Assembly: GCF_020076305.1 (NCBI RefSeq)
Contig: NZ_JAIQXE010000001.1
Location: 2,046,001 to 2,110,000 of the forward strand
Direction: 5' to 3'
Source of the DNA: Flavihumibacter profundi
GTDB taxonomy: Bacteria; Bacteroidota; Bacteroidia; Chitinophagales; Chitinophagaceae
Length of the DNA: 64,000 bases
The notes under the pieces were generated by a model. It had not been told where the DNA came from, did no database searches, and saw nothing but the letters and a program-made list of their open reading frames with translations. Below, one piece after another: positions 50,279-58,299 of the stretch. The position numbers and the translations under genes were made by a program. Numbering within the stretch: position 1 is the first letter of the stretch; the number at the start of each line of letters is the position of its first letter.

Positions 50279-51832
50279 ATGAAAATCAGGTGGCGGGAAC
50301 ATGAATTACTTTTGATAACGATTTTAGCGGTCGTCCAGGTCATTAATATACTGATGAATGCATACCACGCCGGTTATGAAGACATCAGGCAATTAACGGA
50401 AAGGTTCAGCCAGGCAGCCCTGGACTTCAATTATGGCTGGAATGTATTATTGCCCAAGGTCGGATCTGTTGTACTTTTCTACTGCACATACCTGGCCATT
50501 AACAAGCTGTTGATTCCCTTATTACGCAAGATCTCGTTCAATGAAATTGAAAAAATATTATCTGCAAGTATTGCCCGGGCATTCGCCCTGGTGATCACTT
50601 TTAGTTTCTTACTAGCACTGGGCGCTAATCTTTTTTCCTATTTTGGGCGGCCGGATTTCTTTAATTACGCGGAATACGGGCTCCTGGCCCTGCTTGGCTA
50701 TAACGACCAGCCGCTGACAGATATCTTCTTCGGCTTCCAAAGGGCTTTAGGCATTGTACTGACCATATTATCCTTCGGGATCTTACGGGAGCTGGCCATT
50801 TCCCGCATTGAAAGGGATGGCCCCCAAAAGGACTACCGGATCTTAATGGCGAACAATATTACCCTGATCATTTCCATTTACCTGATCATCATCTCTTTTA
50901 TCAATCCATTGCATATTACATTTATCCGGCTGCTATTTACGGGAATCGCCGGACTGCTATTTTATATCTATACTACATTCTGGCTTTTCCCATTTAAGGC
51001 AGACAGGAAGTTCCGCAGCAAACCGGTATTAACCAGGTTATTGCTGGCTGCATTCTGCTGCTCCATCCCTTTTTGGTTTGTCTTTGATGGTGATGATGAG
51101 CGGCTGGCAATGTTTTTGAGGACCTGGGGTGCATTTGTTTTTATAGTTACACCAATTTTTTGGGTACTCTACCAATTAAGGAAAGACAACTTATTAGCAC
51201 TTCGGGGAATCCGGGCCGAGTTGGCCAATTCAACAGCTGACCTGCAATTCCTGCGCGCACAGATCAATCCGCATTTTTTGTTCAATGCGCTGAATACCTT
51301 GTATGGAACGGCATTGATGGAGAAATCCGAACTTACTGCCAATGGCATTCAAAAACTGGGCGACATGATGCGCTTCGTACTTCATGAAAATAATAAGGAC
51401 TTTATTTCCATGCAAAAAGAAACGGAATACCTGTCCAACTATATTGACCTGCAAAAACTTCGCCTGCAGACCTCACCAGGCATCCTCATCGAAGATAATC
51501 TTGAAGAAACCAATTGCAGGCAGCAAATCGCCCCCATGCTATTGATCCCCTTAGTGGAGAATGCTTTTAAACATGGTATCAGTCACCAGGAAAAATCATG
51601 GATTCATATACGACTGGAATGCGGGGATAACACCATCTATTTTGAAGTGAAGAACAGCTTGCATAAAAACAGGGACACCATCCAGGATAATGATGCCTCA
51701 GGAATTGGATTGGCCAATGTCAGGGAAAGACTCAACCTGATCTATCCCAACAGGCATGAATTGTATATCCACCAGGATGCCCGTGAATTTATCGCCAGGC
51801 TATTGATCAAAGAAACCTCATCAATACATTAG
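50279..51832 (+). CDS. LytS-type sensor histidine kinase
   Basis: A 517-aa sensor kinase. The N-terminal half has about eight membrane helices (e.g. LLITILAVVQVINILM and YRILMANNITLIISIYL). The kinase domain carries the LytS/YehU signature QINPHFLFNALNTLYGTAL near residue 328, with His of NPHFLFN as phospho-acceptor. The ATP-binding part has PLVENAFKHGI near 422 and DNDASGIGLANVRERL near 476. Its regulator follows after 1 nt, so the two form a sensor-regulator pair. Confidence 0.94.
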   Translation: MKIRWREHELLLITILAVVQVINILMNAYHAGYEDIRQLTERFSQAALDFNYGWNVLLPKVGSVVLFYCTYLAINKLLIPLLRKISFNEIEKILSASIARAFALVITFSFLLALGANLFSYFGRPDFFNYAEYGLLALLGYNDQPLTDIFFGFQRALGIVLTILSFGILRELAISRIERDGPQKDYRILMANNITLIISIYLIIISFINPLHITFIRLLFTGIAGLLFYIYTTFWLFPFKADRKFRSKPVLTRLLLAAFCCSIPFWFVFDGDDERLAMFLRTWGAFVFIVTPIFWVLYQLRKDNLLALRGIRAELANSTADLQFLRAQINPHFLFNALNTLYGTALMEKSELTANGIQKLGDMMRFVLHENNKDFISMQKETEYLSNYIDLQKLRLQTSPGILIEDNLEETNCRQQIAPMLLIPLVENAFKHGISHQEKSWIHIRLECGDNTIYFEVKNSLHKNRDTIQDNDASGIGLANVRERLNLIYPNRHELYIHQDAREFIARLLIKETSSIH

Positions 51833-51833
51833 T

Positions 51834-52526
51834 ATGCTAAAAGCAATTGTGCTGGACGATGAGCCCCTGGCCCTGGAAGTCGTGAAAAGCATGACGGAAA
51901 AAGTAAGTTTTGTTGATGTACTTGCTTACTTCGCCAATGCCTTTGAAGCGATGGATTTCCTGAAAAAAAATCCGGTTGACCTGGTCTTCCTTGATATTAA
52001 AATGCCCGACATCACAGGTATTGATTTCCTGAAATCCTTAGCCAATCCCCCAATGGTCATATTCACTACTGCATATAGCGAACATGCTGTGGAAAGTTTT
52101 GAACTCGACGCGATAGATTACCTGCTAAAACCTTTTTCAATGGTCCGGTTCCTGAAAGCCTGCAACAAAGCTTATGAAGCAGATGGCCGCAGGGCAAGGC
52201 AAACAGAAGAGAATAAAAAGCCCGATTATATTTTTATCAAAAGCGGCTATGAGCAGATCCGCATCCTGCTGGCTGATATCCTGTATGCAGAAGGCAGCGG
52301 TAACTATGTTCAATTTGTATTGGACAACAAGAAGATTGCCTCAAGGCTAACCATGGGTGAAGCTGAAGAGATATTGCCAAAATCAGCATTCATCAGAATA
52401 CACAGATCCTATATTGTCGCAAAACAACACATCCAAAAAATAGACCGCAAATCGGTGTGGACCAACATAACAGAATTGCCAATTGGACCGGCATACCTCA
52501 CTGAAATAGAAAAAATAACCCGCTAA
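51834..52526 (+). CDS. LytTR response regulator
   Basis: A 230-aa regulator. The receiver has the acidic pocket DDEP at 8-11, phospho-acceptor Asp54 in VFLDIKMPDITG, and the conserved YSEHAVESFELDAIDYLLKPF near residue 80. The LytTR DNA-binding domain fills about residues 130-228, including SGNYVQFVLDNKKIASRLTM and RIHRSYIVAKQHIQKI. It is coupled to the sensor kinase gene immediately upstream and probably controls a small regulon. Confidence 0.95.
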   Translation: MLKAIVLDDEPLALEVVKSMTEKVSFVDVLAYFANAFEAMDFLKKNPVDLVFLDIKMPDITGIDFLKSLANPPMVIFTTAYSEHAVESFELDAIDYLLKPFSMVRFLKACNKAYEADGRRARQTEENKKPDYIFIKSGYEQIRILLADILYAEGSGNYVQFVLDNKKIASRLTMGEAEEILPKSAFIRIHRSYIVAKQHIQKIDRKSVWTNITELPIGPAYLTEIEKITR

Positions 52527-52578
52527 ATCATGAAAGATTACCCACCAGCAAATTATCAATACAACTGCCATGAAAAGA

Positions 52579-52617
52579 AATCCCCCGGCGCTAGCCTCCG
52601 GGGGATTACTTTTTTTA
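52579..52617. terminator. Bidirectional terminator between the LytTR regulator and the 189-aa gene
   Basis: A 10-bp perfect GC-rich stem, AATCCCCCGG / CCGGGGGATT, with a 9-nt loop. It is followed by ACTTTTTTT on the plus strand and TTCTTTTC on the minus strand, serving both convergent units. Confidence 0.9.
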
Positions 52618-53184
52618 CAGGGTAATGTCCAATTTCCCCTCGTTGCCTGGGATATCCCTGGCCGTGGCACTGATACTGCAGCCAGCCACCAACGGGTTTT
52701 CCTTTACCGTCGTATATCCCCACCTGTTGCGGTGGATGGGATTCAGGATGGCATTACCTTCTTCCACCAATTCGCCGGTGGCCGTGCGAATGCTAACAAA
52801 GACACTGGCCACACGGAAATCATCTTTTGCATTAATCTCAATCAATGCTCCCGGAAGTCCGGCATATTTTCCCGGGTCGATACCTTTCACAACCGGCGCT
52901 TTCAGGGCATCCCTGAAGGCCATGTTATGGGCGGTTTTGCCCGACGGGGCTTTTCTTTCATACTCTGCTTTCAACTCGGGCGAAGCCATTGCACCTGTAG
53001 CATAAGCCGAAGCATCCGCAAATTTGTCACGTACCCTGACCTGGTTTTCGGTGGGGACTGTGTTTTTGTCGATGGTGGGCATCAGCGCGATGTGCGTGTT
53101 CTTCCCCCTTTTTTTGTAAACGAATTGTTTACCTACATTTCCACGCGCTCCATTTACAAGCGCATTTTTTGTAACTCTGGCCAT
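52615..53184 (-). CDS. Hypothetical protein, 189 aa, basic N terminus
   Basis: I do not recognise this protein with certainty. There is no signal peptide or membrane segment. The N terminus is basic and glycine-rich (RVTKNALVNGARGNVGKQFV, KKRGKNTHIA), a pattern seen in some Bacteroidota proteins of unknown function (DUF6266-like). The last half is strand-rich, ending KENPLVAGCSISATARDI and GNEGKLDITL. The terminator at its 3' end and a 375-bp gap before it indicate a single-gene unit, next to the CACATGG array. Confidence 0.65.
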   Translation of the reverse strand: MARVTKNALVNGARGNVGKQFVYKKRGKNTHIALMPTIDKNTVPTENQVRVRDKFADASAYATGAMASPELKAEYERKAPSGKTAHNMAFRDALKAPVVKGIDPGKYAGLPGALIEINAKDDFRVASVFVSIRTATGELVEEGNAILNPIHRNRWGYTTVKENPLVAGCSISATARDIPGNEGKLDITL

Positions 53185-53446
53185 TTTTTTGTTTTTTAGT
53201 TTTTAATAAAAATTGGGTTTTTTGTGTTTGCTGCAGAAGGAAGCCTGGCGGGTCACAACTCCCGTTTCAGCTTATGTGATGCTCCTCAGCAATAACAACA
53301 ACCAAAAATAATTAGCCAGAAAATAGTTTTTCAGTCTTTGGTACTGGCTATACTCATTTCCGGTACCGGATATAGAGAAATCAGGGACGTACCGGTTTTT
53401 GAGGGGGCATAAAGCATGTATTCGCAGCCGTTGAAAGAAGTCCGGA
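53185..53446. other. Intergenic region between the 189-aa gene and the CACATGG array
   Basis: No gene was called here. It contains a perfect 12-bp palindrome TCCGGTACCGGA at 53359-53370 and low-complexity T-runs beside the minus-strand gene start. A possible frame on the minus strand (53272-53526) was rejected. Confidence 0.5.
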
Positions 53447-53530
53447 CCATGTGCCATCCATGTGCCATCCATGTGAAAAATGCCTATTTTACGCAGGAAA
53501 GCACATGGTTGGCACATGGTTGGCACATGG
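53447..53530. repeat. Array of six CACATGG sites in two inverted triplets
   Basis: CCATGTG occurs at 53447-53453, 53458-53464 and 53469-53475, exactly 11 bp apart; the reverse complement CACATGG occurs at 53502-53508, 53513-53519 and 53524-53530, again exactly 11 bp apart. The four bases between copies are CCAT on the left and TTGG on the right. A 26-bp spacer separates the triplets. All sites lie one helical turn apart, facing the same side of DNA, and stop 29 bp before the start codon of the solo LytTR gene. This is the layout of a cooperative operator, most simply for that LytTR protein itself. Confidence 0.9.
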
Positions 53531-53559
53531 ATCAGGCTAAAAAAACTTAACCGATCAAT

Positions 53560-53919
53560 ATGACAAAATCAATCTATTTCTACCGGAACAATGGCACCTT
53601 GCAAAGGATCGACCTCGATGAAGTTTTCGCCCTGGAAACGGCTAAGAATTATGTGAAATTTTATACCCCCGAAGGAAAACACGTGGTGCGCATTTCACTT
53701 GAAACGGCCATGAAACAATTGAAGGATAAAGGCTTTGTACAGATCCATCGGTATTATGCAGTAGCCATCGAAAAGATCCATGTCATCGATAAAGAGAATG
53801 TATATTTTAGTCAAAATAAAGAAGACAACCTGCCGGTCACAAAAAGTTATTATGCGAATTTGATCAGTCGATTAAAAATGCTTGGGGAAGACGGGGAAAC
53901 CGATAACGAAATAGGATAG
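53560..53919 (+). CDS. Solo LytTR DNA-binding protein
   Basis: A 119-aa protein that is only a LytTR domain, without receiver or other sensor. It starts KSIYFYRNNGTLQRIDLDEV and carries LETAKNYVKFYTPEGKHVV, then QIHRYYAVAIEKIHVIDKEN, the core of LytTR domains with the DNA-contacting Arg/His. With no receiver it may be constitutively active, activated by a partner, or an auxiliary regulator. It is preceded by a six-site CACATGG array and is probably autoregulated. Confidence 0.88.
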   Translation: MTKSIYFYRNNGTLQRIDLDEVFALETAKNYVKFYTPEGKHVVRISLETAMKQLKDKGFVQIHRYYAVAIEKIHVIDKENVYFSQNKEDNLPVTKSYYANLISRLKMLGEDGETDNEIG

Positions 53920-53929
53920 CATCACCAGA

Positions 53930-54294
53930 TTAATGAGTATTCCTGGCATACACCTGGTATCCCCAGGCAGTTAAGCTGTTATTATGATCATGGTTGGTCT
54001 TTGCAGCATTACCATACTTTTCAAACTCAGGGCGGTTGGTGCAAAAATGCCTTCTGCAGTATATTGCCGCAAGTTCACTTCATAAATATTGGTAGTATGG
54101 TTCCAACCAGGAGGTGCAAAAAACAAAGTACTCATGGTTGCAGAATTACCAGGTTTCAATTTAGCAGCTTGTTTATTAGTGGATAACAAAGTAAATGCCA
54201 GCAGAGCCAGCGGCAGTTTCTGCAGTATACTCTGGTTTTTGGTGAAAATAAGATAATCACACACCCACTTCCTTACGTAACAAACAAAGTACAT
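53930..54294 (-). pseudogene. Remnant of a glycoside hydrolase (alpha-amylase-like N terminus)
   Basis: From 54294 leftwards a frame reads a signal-peptide-like LPLALLAFTLLSTNKQAA, then WNHTTNIYEVNLRQYTAEGIF, which matches the first strand of Bacteroidota alpha-amylase family proteins (IYEVNxRQYTxEGTF). After about 20 further codons the frame ends in a stop near 53971 with no relation to the family. In another frame of the same strand an open stretch (RPEFEKYGNAAKTNHD, LTAWGYQVYARNTH) ends in a stop at 53930. This suggests that a deletion joined the first 100 codons of an exported amylase to the end of another gene, out of frame. No functional product is expected. Confidence 0.5.
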
Positions 54295-54297
54295 TTG
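54290..54297 (+). promoter_or_regulatory. Candidate -7 promoter element of ispH
   Basis: TACATTTG is a full TAnnTTTG match, 35 nt before the ispH start codon. It sits at the very end of the amylase remnant. No clear -33 element is seen. Confidence 0.4.
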
Positions 54298-54332
54298 CAG
54301 CTGTTAAAGAGAGATTACACAACTAACCAGTA

Positions 54333-55532
54333 ATGAAACAATTTGAAGTGCCGGTTAAATACCGGAGCCCTATAATATCAGCCATCAAGAATAAACGGAA
54401 ACAGGAAGACCGGTTAAAAAAGGATTTTTCCCCGACCATGCTGGATTTAGGTGCTGTAAAAATTTACCTGGCCCGGCACTTTGGTTTCTGCTATGGGGTT
54501 GAAAATGCTATCGAAATCGCTTTTCGTACAGTGGAAGAGAACCCCGGCAAACGGATTTTCCTGTTAAGTGAAATGATCCATAACCCACAGGTAAATGCCG
54601 ATCTCCAGTCTTATGGGGTTCGGTTTTTACAAGACACTTACGGAAAGCAGTTGATTTCTTTTGACGATGTTACACCTGAAGATATAGTAGTAATACCAGC
54701 TTTTGGAACCACCCTGGCTATAGAACAAATGCTTCGGGAAAAAGGGATTCAGACAGAAAAATATAATACGACCTGCCCATTTGTGGAGAAGGTTTGGAAC
54801 CGGAGTGAGCAGATTGCTGCCAAAGGATACAGCATAGTAATTCACGGAAAGCCCATGCACGAAGAAACCAGGGCAACCTTTTCACATGCTGCAGCCAATG
54901 CACCGGTTGTGATTGTAAATGACATGCAGGATGCAAAAATCCTGGGGCAATACATTACCGGGGAACATGCACCGGAAAGTTTTTATGAAACATTTAAGGG
55001 GAAATATTCCAAGGGGTTTGATATTACCCGCGACCTGGAGCGATTTGGTGTAGTCAACCAGACCACGCAACTGGCGAGTGATACGCAGGCAATCGCAGAA
55101 TACCTGAAAGCGCTGGTCATGAAACATTATGGACTAACGGCATCCAGCATTGGGGAAAGATTTGCCGACACACGCGATACTTTATGTTATGCCACCAGTG
55201 ACAACCAGACAGCAGTTACCAGGATGCTTGAAACTCCAGCCGACCTGGCAATTGTAGTTGGTGGCTACAACTCTTCAAATACTACGCACCTGGTGGAACT
55301 TTGCGAAGAAAAGCTTCCAACCTATTTTATAAGCAATGCGGAAAAGATCATATCTGCTGAAGAAATTCTCCATTTCAATTTCCATACAAAGGCTGAACTA
55401 ATCACAGGCAAATTCCTTCCTGAAAAATCTCCAATAAATATCCTGCTAACCAGCGGCGCTTCCTGCCCTGATGCAGTTGTAGAGGAAGTAATCAAACGAT
55501 TGGCCGAGGTGAAAGGCGTGGCAATCCAATGA
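54333..55532 (+). CDS. ispH: 4-hydroxy-3-methylbut-2-enyl diphosphate reductase
   Basis: A 399-aa iron-sulfur enzyme of the non-mevalonate isoprenoid pathway (releases IPP and DMAPP), long form. It has the cluster-binding Cys in HFGFCYGVENAIEIAF near residue 53, a second Cys in TTCPFVEKVWNRSEQ near 147, and a third in SGASCPDAVVEEVI near 376. HGKPMHEETRATFSHA near 174 is the substrate region. It is monocistronic. Confidence 0.96.
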   Translation: MKQFEVPVKYRSPIISAIKNKRKQEDRLKKDFSPTMLDLGAVKIYLARHFGFCYGVENAIEIAFRTVEENPGKRIFLLSEMIHNPQVNADLQSYGVRFLQDTYGKQLISFDDVTPEDIVVIPAFGTTLAIEQMLREKGIQTEKYNTTCPFVEKVWNRSEQIAAKGYSIVIHGKPMHEETRATFSHAAANAPVVIVNDMQDAKILGQYITGEHAPESFYETFKGKYSKGFDITRDLERFGVVNQTTQLASDTQAIAEYLKALVMKHYGLTASSIGERFADTRDTLCYATSDNQTAVTRMLETPADLAIVVGGYNSSNTTHLVELCEEKLPTYFISNAEKIISAEEILHFNFHTKAELITGKFLPEKSPINILLTSGASCPDAVVEEVIKRLAEVKGVAIQ

Positions 55533-55634
55533 TTATGAGGTTCTGATTACAGTTTAGAGGCTAAAAAGGGTGAAAACACCCTTGCGGGAAGTAATTGAGT
55601 TATTTAAATTTAAATAAACATTACTTCGAAATCA

Positions 55635-56291
55635 ATGGAGCTATATCAGAAAATTCAAGTAGTACAATTTATTGTAATAATAATAACATGTTGCTTTGGG
55701 ATATTTCTACTTTGGAATAAAAAAAGCCCTGAGCGAAAATTTATATTAATATTTTGTTTAATCGACATTCCAGTAATGGCATTTACGATTTATCAATATT
55801 ATATTAAAATTTATTTTAGTTCATTTTGGTTATCTACAGTTATTTTTAGTTGGTGCGAAATATTTTTTCTGTCATACTATATCTCAGAAATTATCTCAAA
55901 AAGGAAGACAATAATTATCCCAATAATCATTTGCCTAACTTGTCCAATCATATCGTCTATATTATTAAAAAACATACATGAAATACCTCTTCTTGTAAGC
56001 AATATATATATAACCTATTATGTATTTCTTTACTTTCAATGGGTTTTCACAAAACAGTCTAATTGTAAATTAATAAACACTAGCCATTTTTGGATAATTC
56101 TTGGTCTTCTCTTATGCTATTCAACAACAATTCCAATCTGGATTTCAGAATTGGTCATATGGTCCTGGGGTAATTGGGACCTACACATTAAAGTTGATCT
56201 AAACTTGCTTATAATATTCACCATTTTAAATATGATTATGTATATATTATTTATTCGTTCATTTTTTTTAGTAAAATCAAACTCAAATTAA
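55635..56291 (+). CDS. Multi-pass membrane protein, module 1 (unrecognised)
   Basis: A 218-aa protein of about seven hydrophobic helices (VVQFIVIIITCCFGIFLLW, FWLSTVIFSWCEIFFLSYY, SHFWIILGLLLCYSTTIPI) with almost no soluble domain. Base composition is very AT-rich (poly-Ile/Asn codons), unlike ispH just before it. It lies 75 nt before a HisKA_3 kinase gene. It is related to the 242-aa membrane protein of module 2: both share a length of 210-240 aa, a helix starting xFWIIxG, and the same position directly before the kinase. I infer an input domain or ligand-binding partner for the kinase; no named family was recognised. Confidence 0.7.
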   Translation: MELYQKIQVVQFIVIIITCCFGIFLLWNKKSPERKFILIFCLIDIPVMAFTIYQYYIKIYFSSFWLSTVIFSWCEIFFLSYYISEIISKRKTIIIPIIICLTCPIISSILLKNIHEIPLLVSNIYITYYVFLYFQWVFTKQSNCKLINTSHFWIILGLLLCYSTTIPIWISELVIWSWGNWDLHIKVDLNLLIIFTILNMIMYILFIRSFFLVKSNSN

Positions 56292-56366
56292 TATAGAAGT
56301 TAAAACCTCGAAAACTCACGTTACAGAATCCTAAGAAATATTTTCTCCAATTTCAAAAAAAATGAA

Positions 56367-57203
56367 ATGTCGCCTACCACAATATTACTCATCATTGTTA
56401 TGGGATCTATATTTATTCTAATAGTTTTTTCAATTTTTATACTTCATTTAATTAAACTTTATAATAATAGACAAATTGAGTTTACAAACAATATGATGCT
56501 TAATCAAATAGAAAATGAAAAGCGAATATTAAGTACTAGAATAGAAGTTTATGAAGAAACAATCCAGAATATTTCAAGAGAAATTCATGATAATGTTAAC
56601 CAATTATTGACTCTGTCAAAATTGAACTTAAACTCAATTGACAACACAAGTAATAATGAAAATAGAATACAAATAGCAAAGGACCTTATAACTACAGCTA
56701 TTGGGGAATTGACAAATATTTCAAGAAGTTTAAGTGCGGAAATTCTAAATGAAGTAGGTTTATTCAGATCTATTGAAATTGAAACCGAAAGATTGAATAA
56801 AATAAATTTAATTGAAATTGAAACAGATCTAAGATGTAATGTACCAGCCTTAAATCCGGATTTGCAGTTAATAATATATAGAATTTTTCAAGAATCATTA
56901 CGTAATTCAATAATTCATGGAAAGGCATCTAAAATAAAAATTGAACTAGAGCTATTAAATCAAAATCTATTATTGACCATTACGGATAATGGCAAAGGGT
57001 TTGATTATACAAAATTTTTTGAGTCTGAAAATTTTGTCCACCAAGGGCTTAAAAACATGAAAAAAAGAATTGAATTAGTAAACGGTAAAATGATTATTAA
57101 TTCCAAATTAGAACAAGGTACAGTATTAGTTTTCGAAATACCAATTATGACAAATCAGAAGGATTCAATCAATAATTTTATTTCGCATCCCATACATAAT
57201 TAA
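56367..57203 (+). CDS. HisKA_3-type sensor histidine kinase, module 1
   Basis: A 278-aa membrane kinase. One N-terminal transmembrane helix (ILLIIVMGSIFILIVFSIF) is followed by a short coiled coil, the HisKA_3 helix with phospho-His in ISREIHDNVNQLLTLSKL near residue 70, and an ATP-binding domain (LIIYRIFQESLRNSIIHG, TDNGKGFDY, GLKNMKKRIELVNGKM). Sensing must come from the partner membrane protein. Its 3' end overlaps the convergent LuxR-type regulator by 39 nt. Very AT-rich like the gene before it. Confidence 0.92.
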   Translation: MSPTTILLIIVMGSIFILIVFSIFILHLIKLYNNRQIEFTNNMMLNQIENEKRILSTRIEVYEETIQNISREIHDNVNQLLTLSKLNLNSIDNTSNNENRIQIAKDLITTAIGELTNISRSLSAEILNEVGLFRSIEIETERLNKINLIEIETDLRCNVPALNPDLQLIIYRIFQESLRNSIIHGKASKIKIELELLNQNLLLTITDNGKGFDYTKFFESENFVHQGLKNMKKRIELVNGKMIINSKLEQGTVLVFEIPIMTNQKDSINNFISHPIHN

Positions 57204-57824
57204 TCCAGCAATAGTTTTTGCGCCAACCTTTGATTTCATGTTCTGCCGTATCGTTTCAATTGTTCTTGGGCTTAAAAAAACTTCCTTGGATATTTCTTCT
57301 GTGGTTTTATCTTCAGCCAGAAGTTTTAAAATCCGGGTTTCCTTTTCGGAAAACTTTATGGGATTGGGATAAAATTGACGGACAGTTTTTTTTGTCTGCA
57401 GCTTGGATAAGACCGCTTTATTAACGAGATCATTAAAATAAAAATCCTCATTCATACAGGCCAGGATTGCCTGGTAAATTTCTTCGGGGTCAGAAGTTTT
57501 TGTTAAGTAGGCATTTGCACCCATCTCCATCATCTTAGTTATCATCTCCTGGTCATCATACATTGTAAGCACAATAATCCTTACATCATCATATTCCTTC
57601 CGGAGCATACCAATAGCATTTACACCATCAACTTCAGGCATCCTGATATCCATTAATAAAACATCAGGCTTTTTGAGTTGCATTTTGTGCATCAAATCAC
57701 GACCATCTTCAGCTTCCCATAAGATTTTCAGGTATTCTTTCCCCTTCAGGGCCATTTTTATGCCGTCACGAAAGATTTTATGATCATCGGCCAGACTAAC
57801 CTTGATACTTAACTCAGCGCTCAT
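57165..57824 (-). CDS. NarL/LuxR-type response regulator, module 1
   Basis: A 219-aa regulator. The receiver carries DDHK at 13-16, phospho-acceptor Asp59 in VLLMDIRMPEVDGVNA, and Thr and Lys of the switch in IIVLTMYDDQEM and YLTKTSDPEE. A LuxR-type HTH fills residues 155-215, with ETRILKLLAEDKTTEEISKE and FLSPRTIETIRQNMKSK. It faces its probable kinase tail-to-tail with a 39-nt overlap. Base composition is normal for the window. Confidence 0.94.
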   Translation of the reverse strand: MSAELSIKVSLADDHKIFRDGIKMALKGKEYLKILWEAEDGRDLMHKMQLKKPDVLLMDIRMPEVDGVNAIGMLRKEYDDVRIIVLTMYDDQEMITKMMEMGANAYLTKTSDPEEIYQAILACMNEDFYFNDLVNKAVLSKLQTKKTVRQFYPNPIKFSEKETRILKLLAEDKTTEEISKEVFLSPRTIETIRQNMKSKVGAKTIAGLIMYGMRNKIID

Positions 57825-58299
57825 GGGTTTGGGTAGTTTTTATTAGGATGTTCAGTTTTGGTTGAATATTAACGTATAAGATTACAATATCGTATTTCCA
57901 CTCGATTTTTTCAGTAATTCTAAACCTAAGTTCCTTTCTTAAATACGTGATATAAGTGGAAAATACTATGCCAAATCATCAAATAAATCAAAAAATTAAA
58001 GCTTTTGACAAATAGAATAATTCCCTCTATTCTACCCAATCGCCCCTAATATCTATTTTTTTTATTATTAAAATCGTAAACTTACAAAAACATAGATAGT
58101 AATTATACGGTTTTTATAACGTATTTTTACTTATTTTTACTTCGTATCTTTACTATACTTTTCTTCGTAAATCCACTATGGTATTGAATTACAGCCAAAT
58201 TAGAACAATTTCTATTAGAAATAGCCCATTGCCGTATTTTTTTTTTTACTGGTTATTCACAGTACGAAATCAATCCACTTCTTACTAAAACTTACAATT
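57825..58299. other. 475-bp AT-rich intergenic region with phased T-tracts
   Basis: No gene or terminator was found. A cluster of T-runs (58111-58115, 58124-58128, 58134-58138, 58149-58151, 58159-58162) recurs at about 10-13 bp, so the DNA is likely curved. A long T13 run occurs near 58236. It separates the divergent regulator and 129-aa genes, and must hold their promoters; none matches the TAnnTTTG box well (nearest TATCTTTA at 58145). Confidence 0.55.

Noticed and set aside
53272-53526. 84-aa frame on the minus strand across the CACATGG array
   Set aside because: Its residues come from the repeats themselves, there is no family resemblance, and it would place a coding sequence on the regulatory array.
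53447-53530. CRISPR-like array
   Set aside because: Units are only 7-11 bp, inverted in two triplets, with no spacers and no cas genes.
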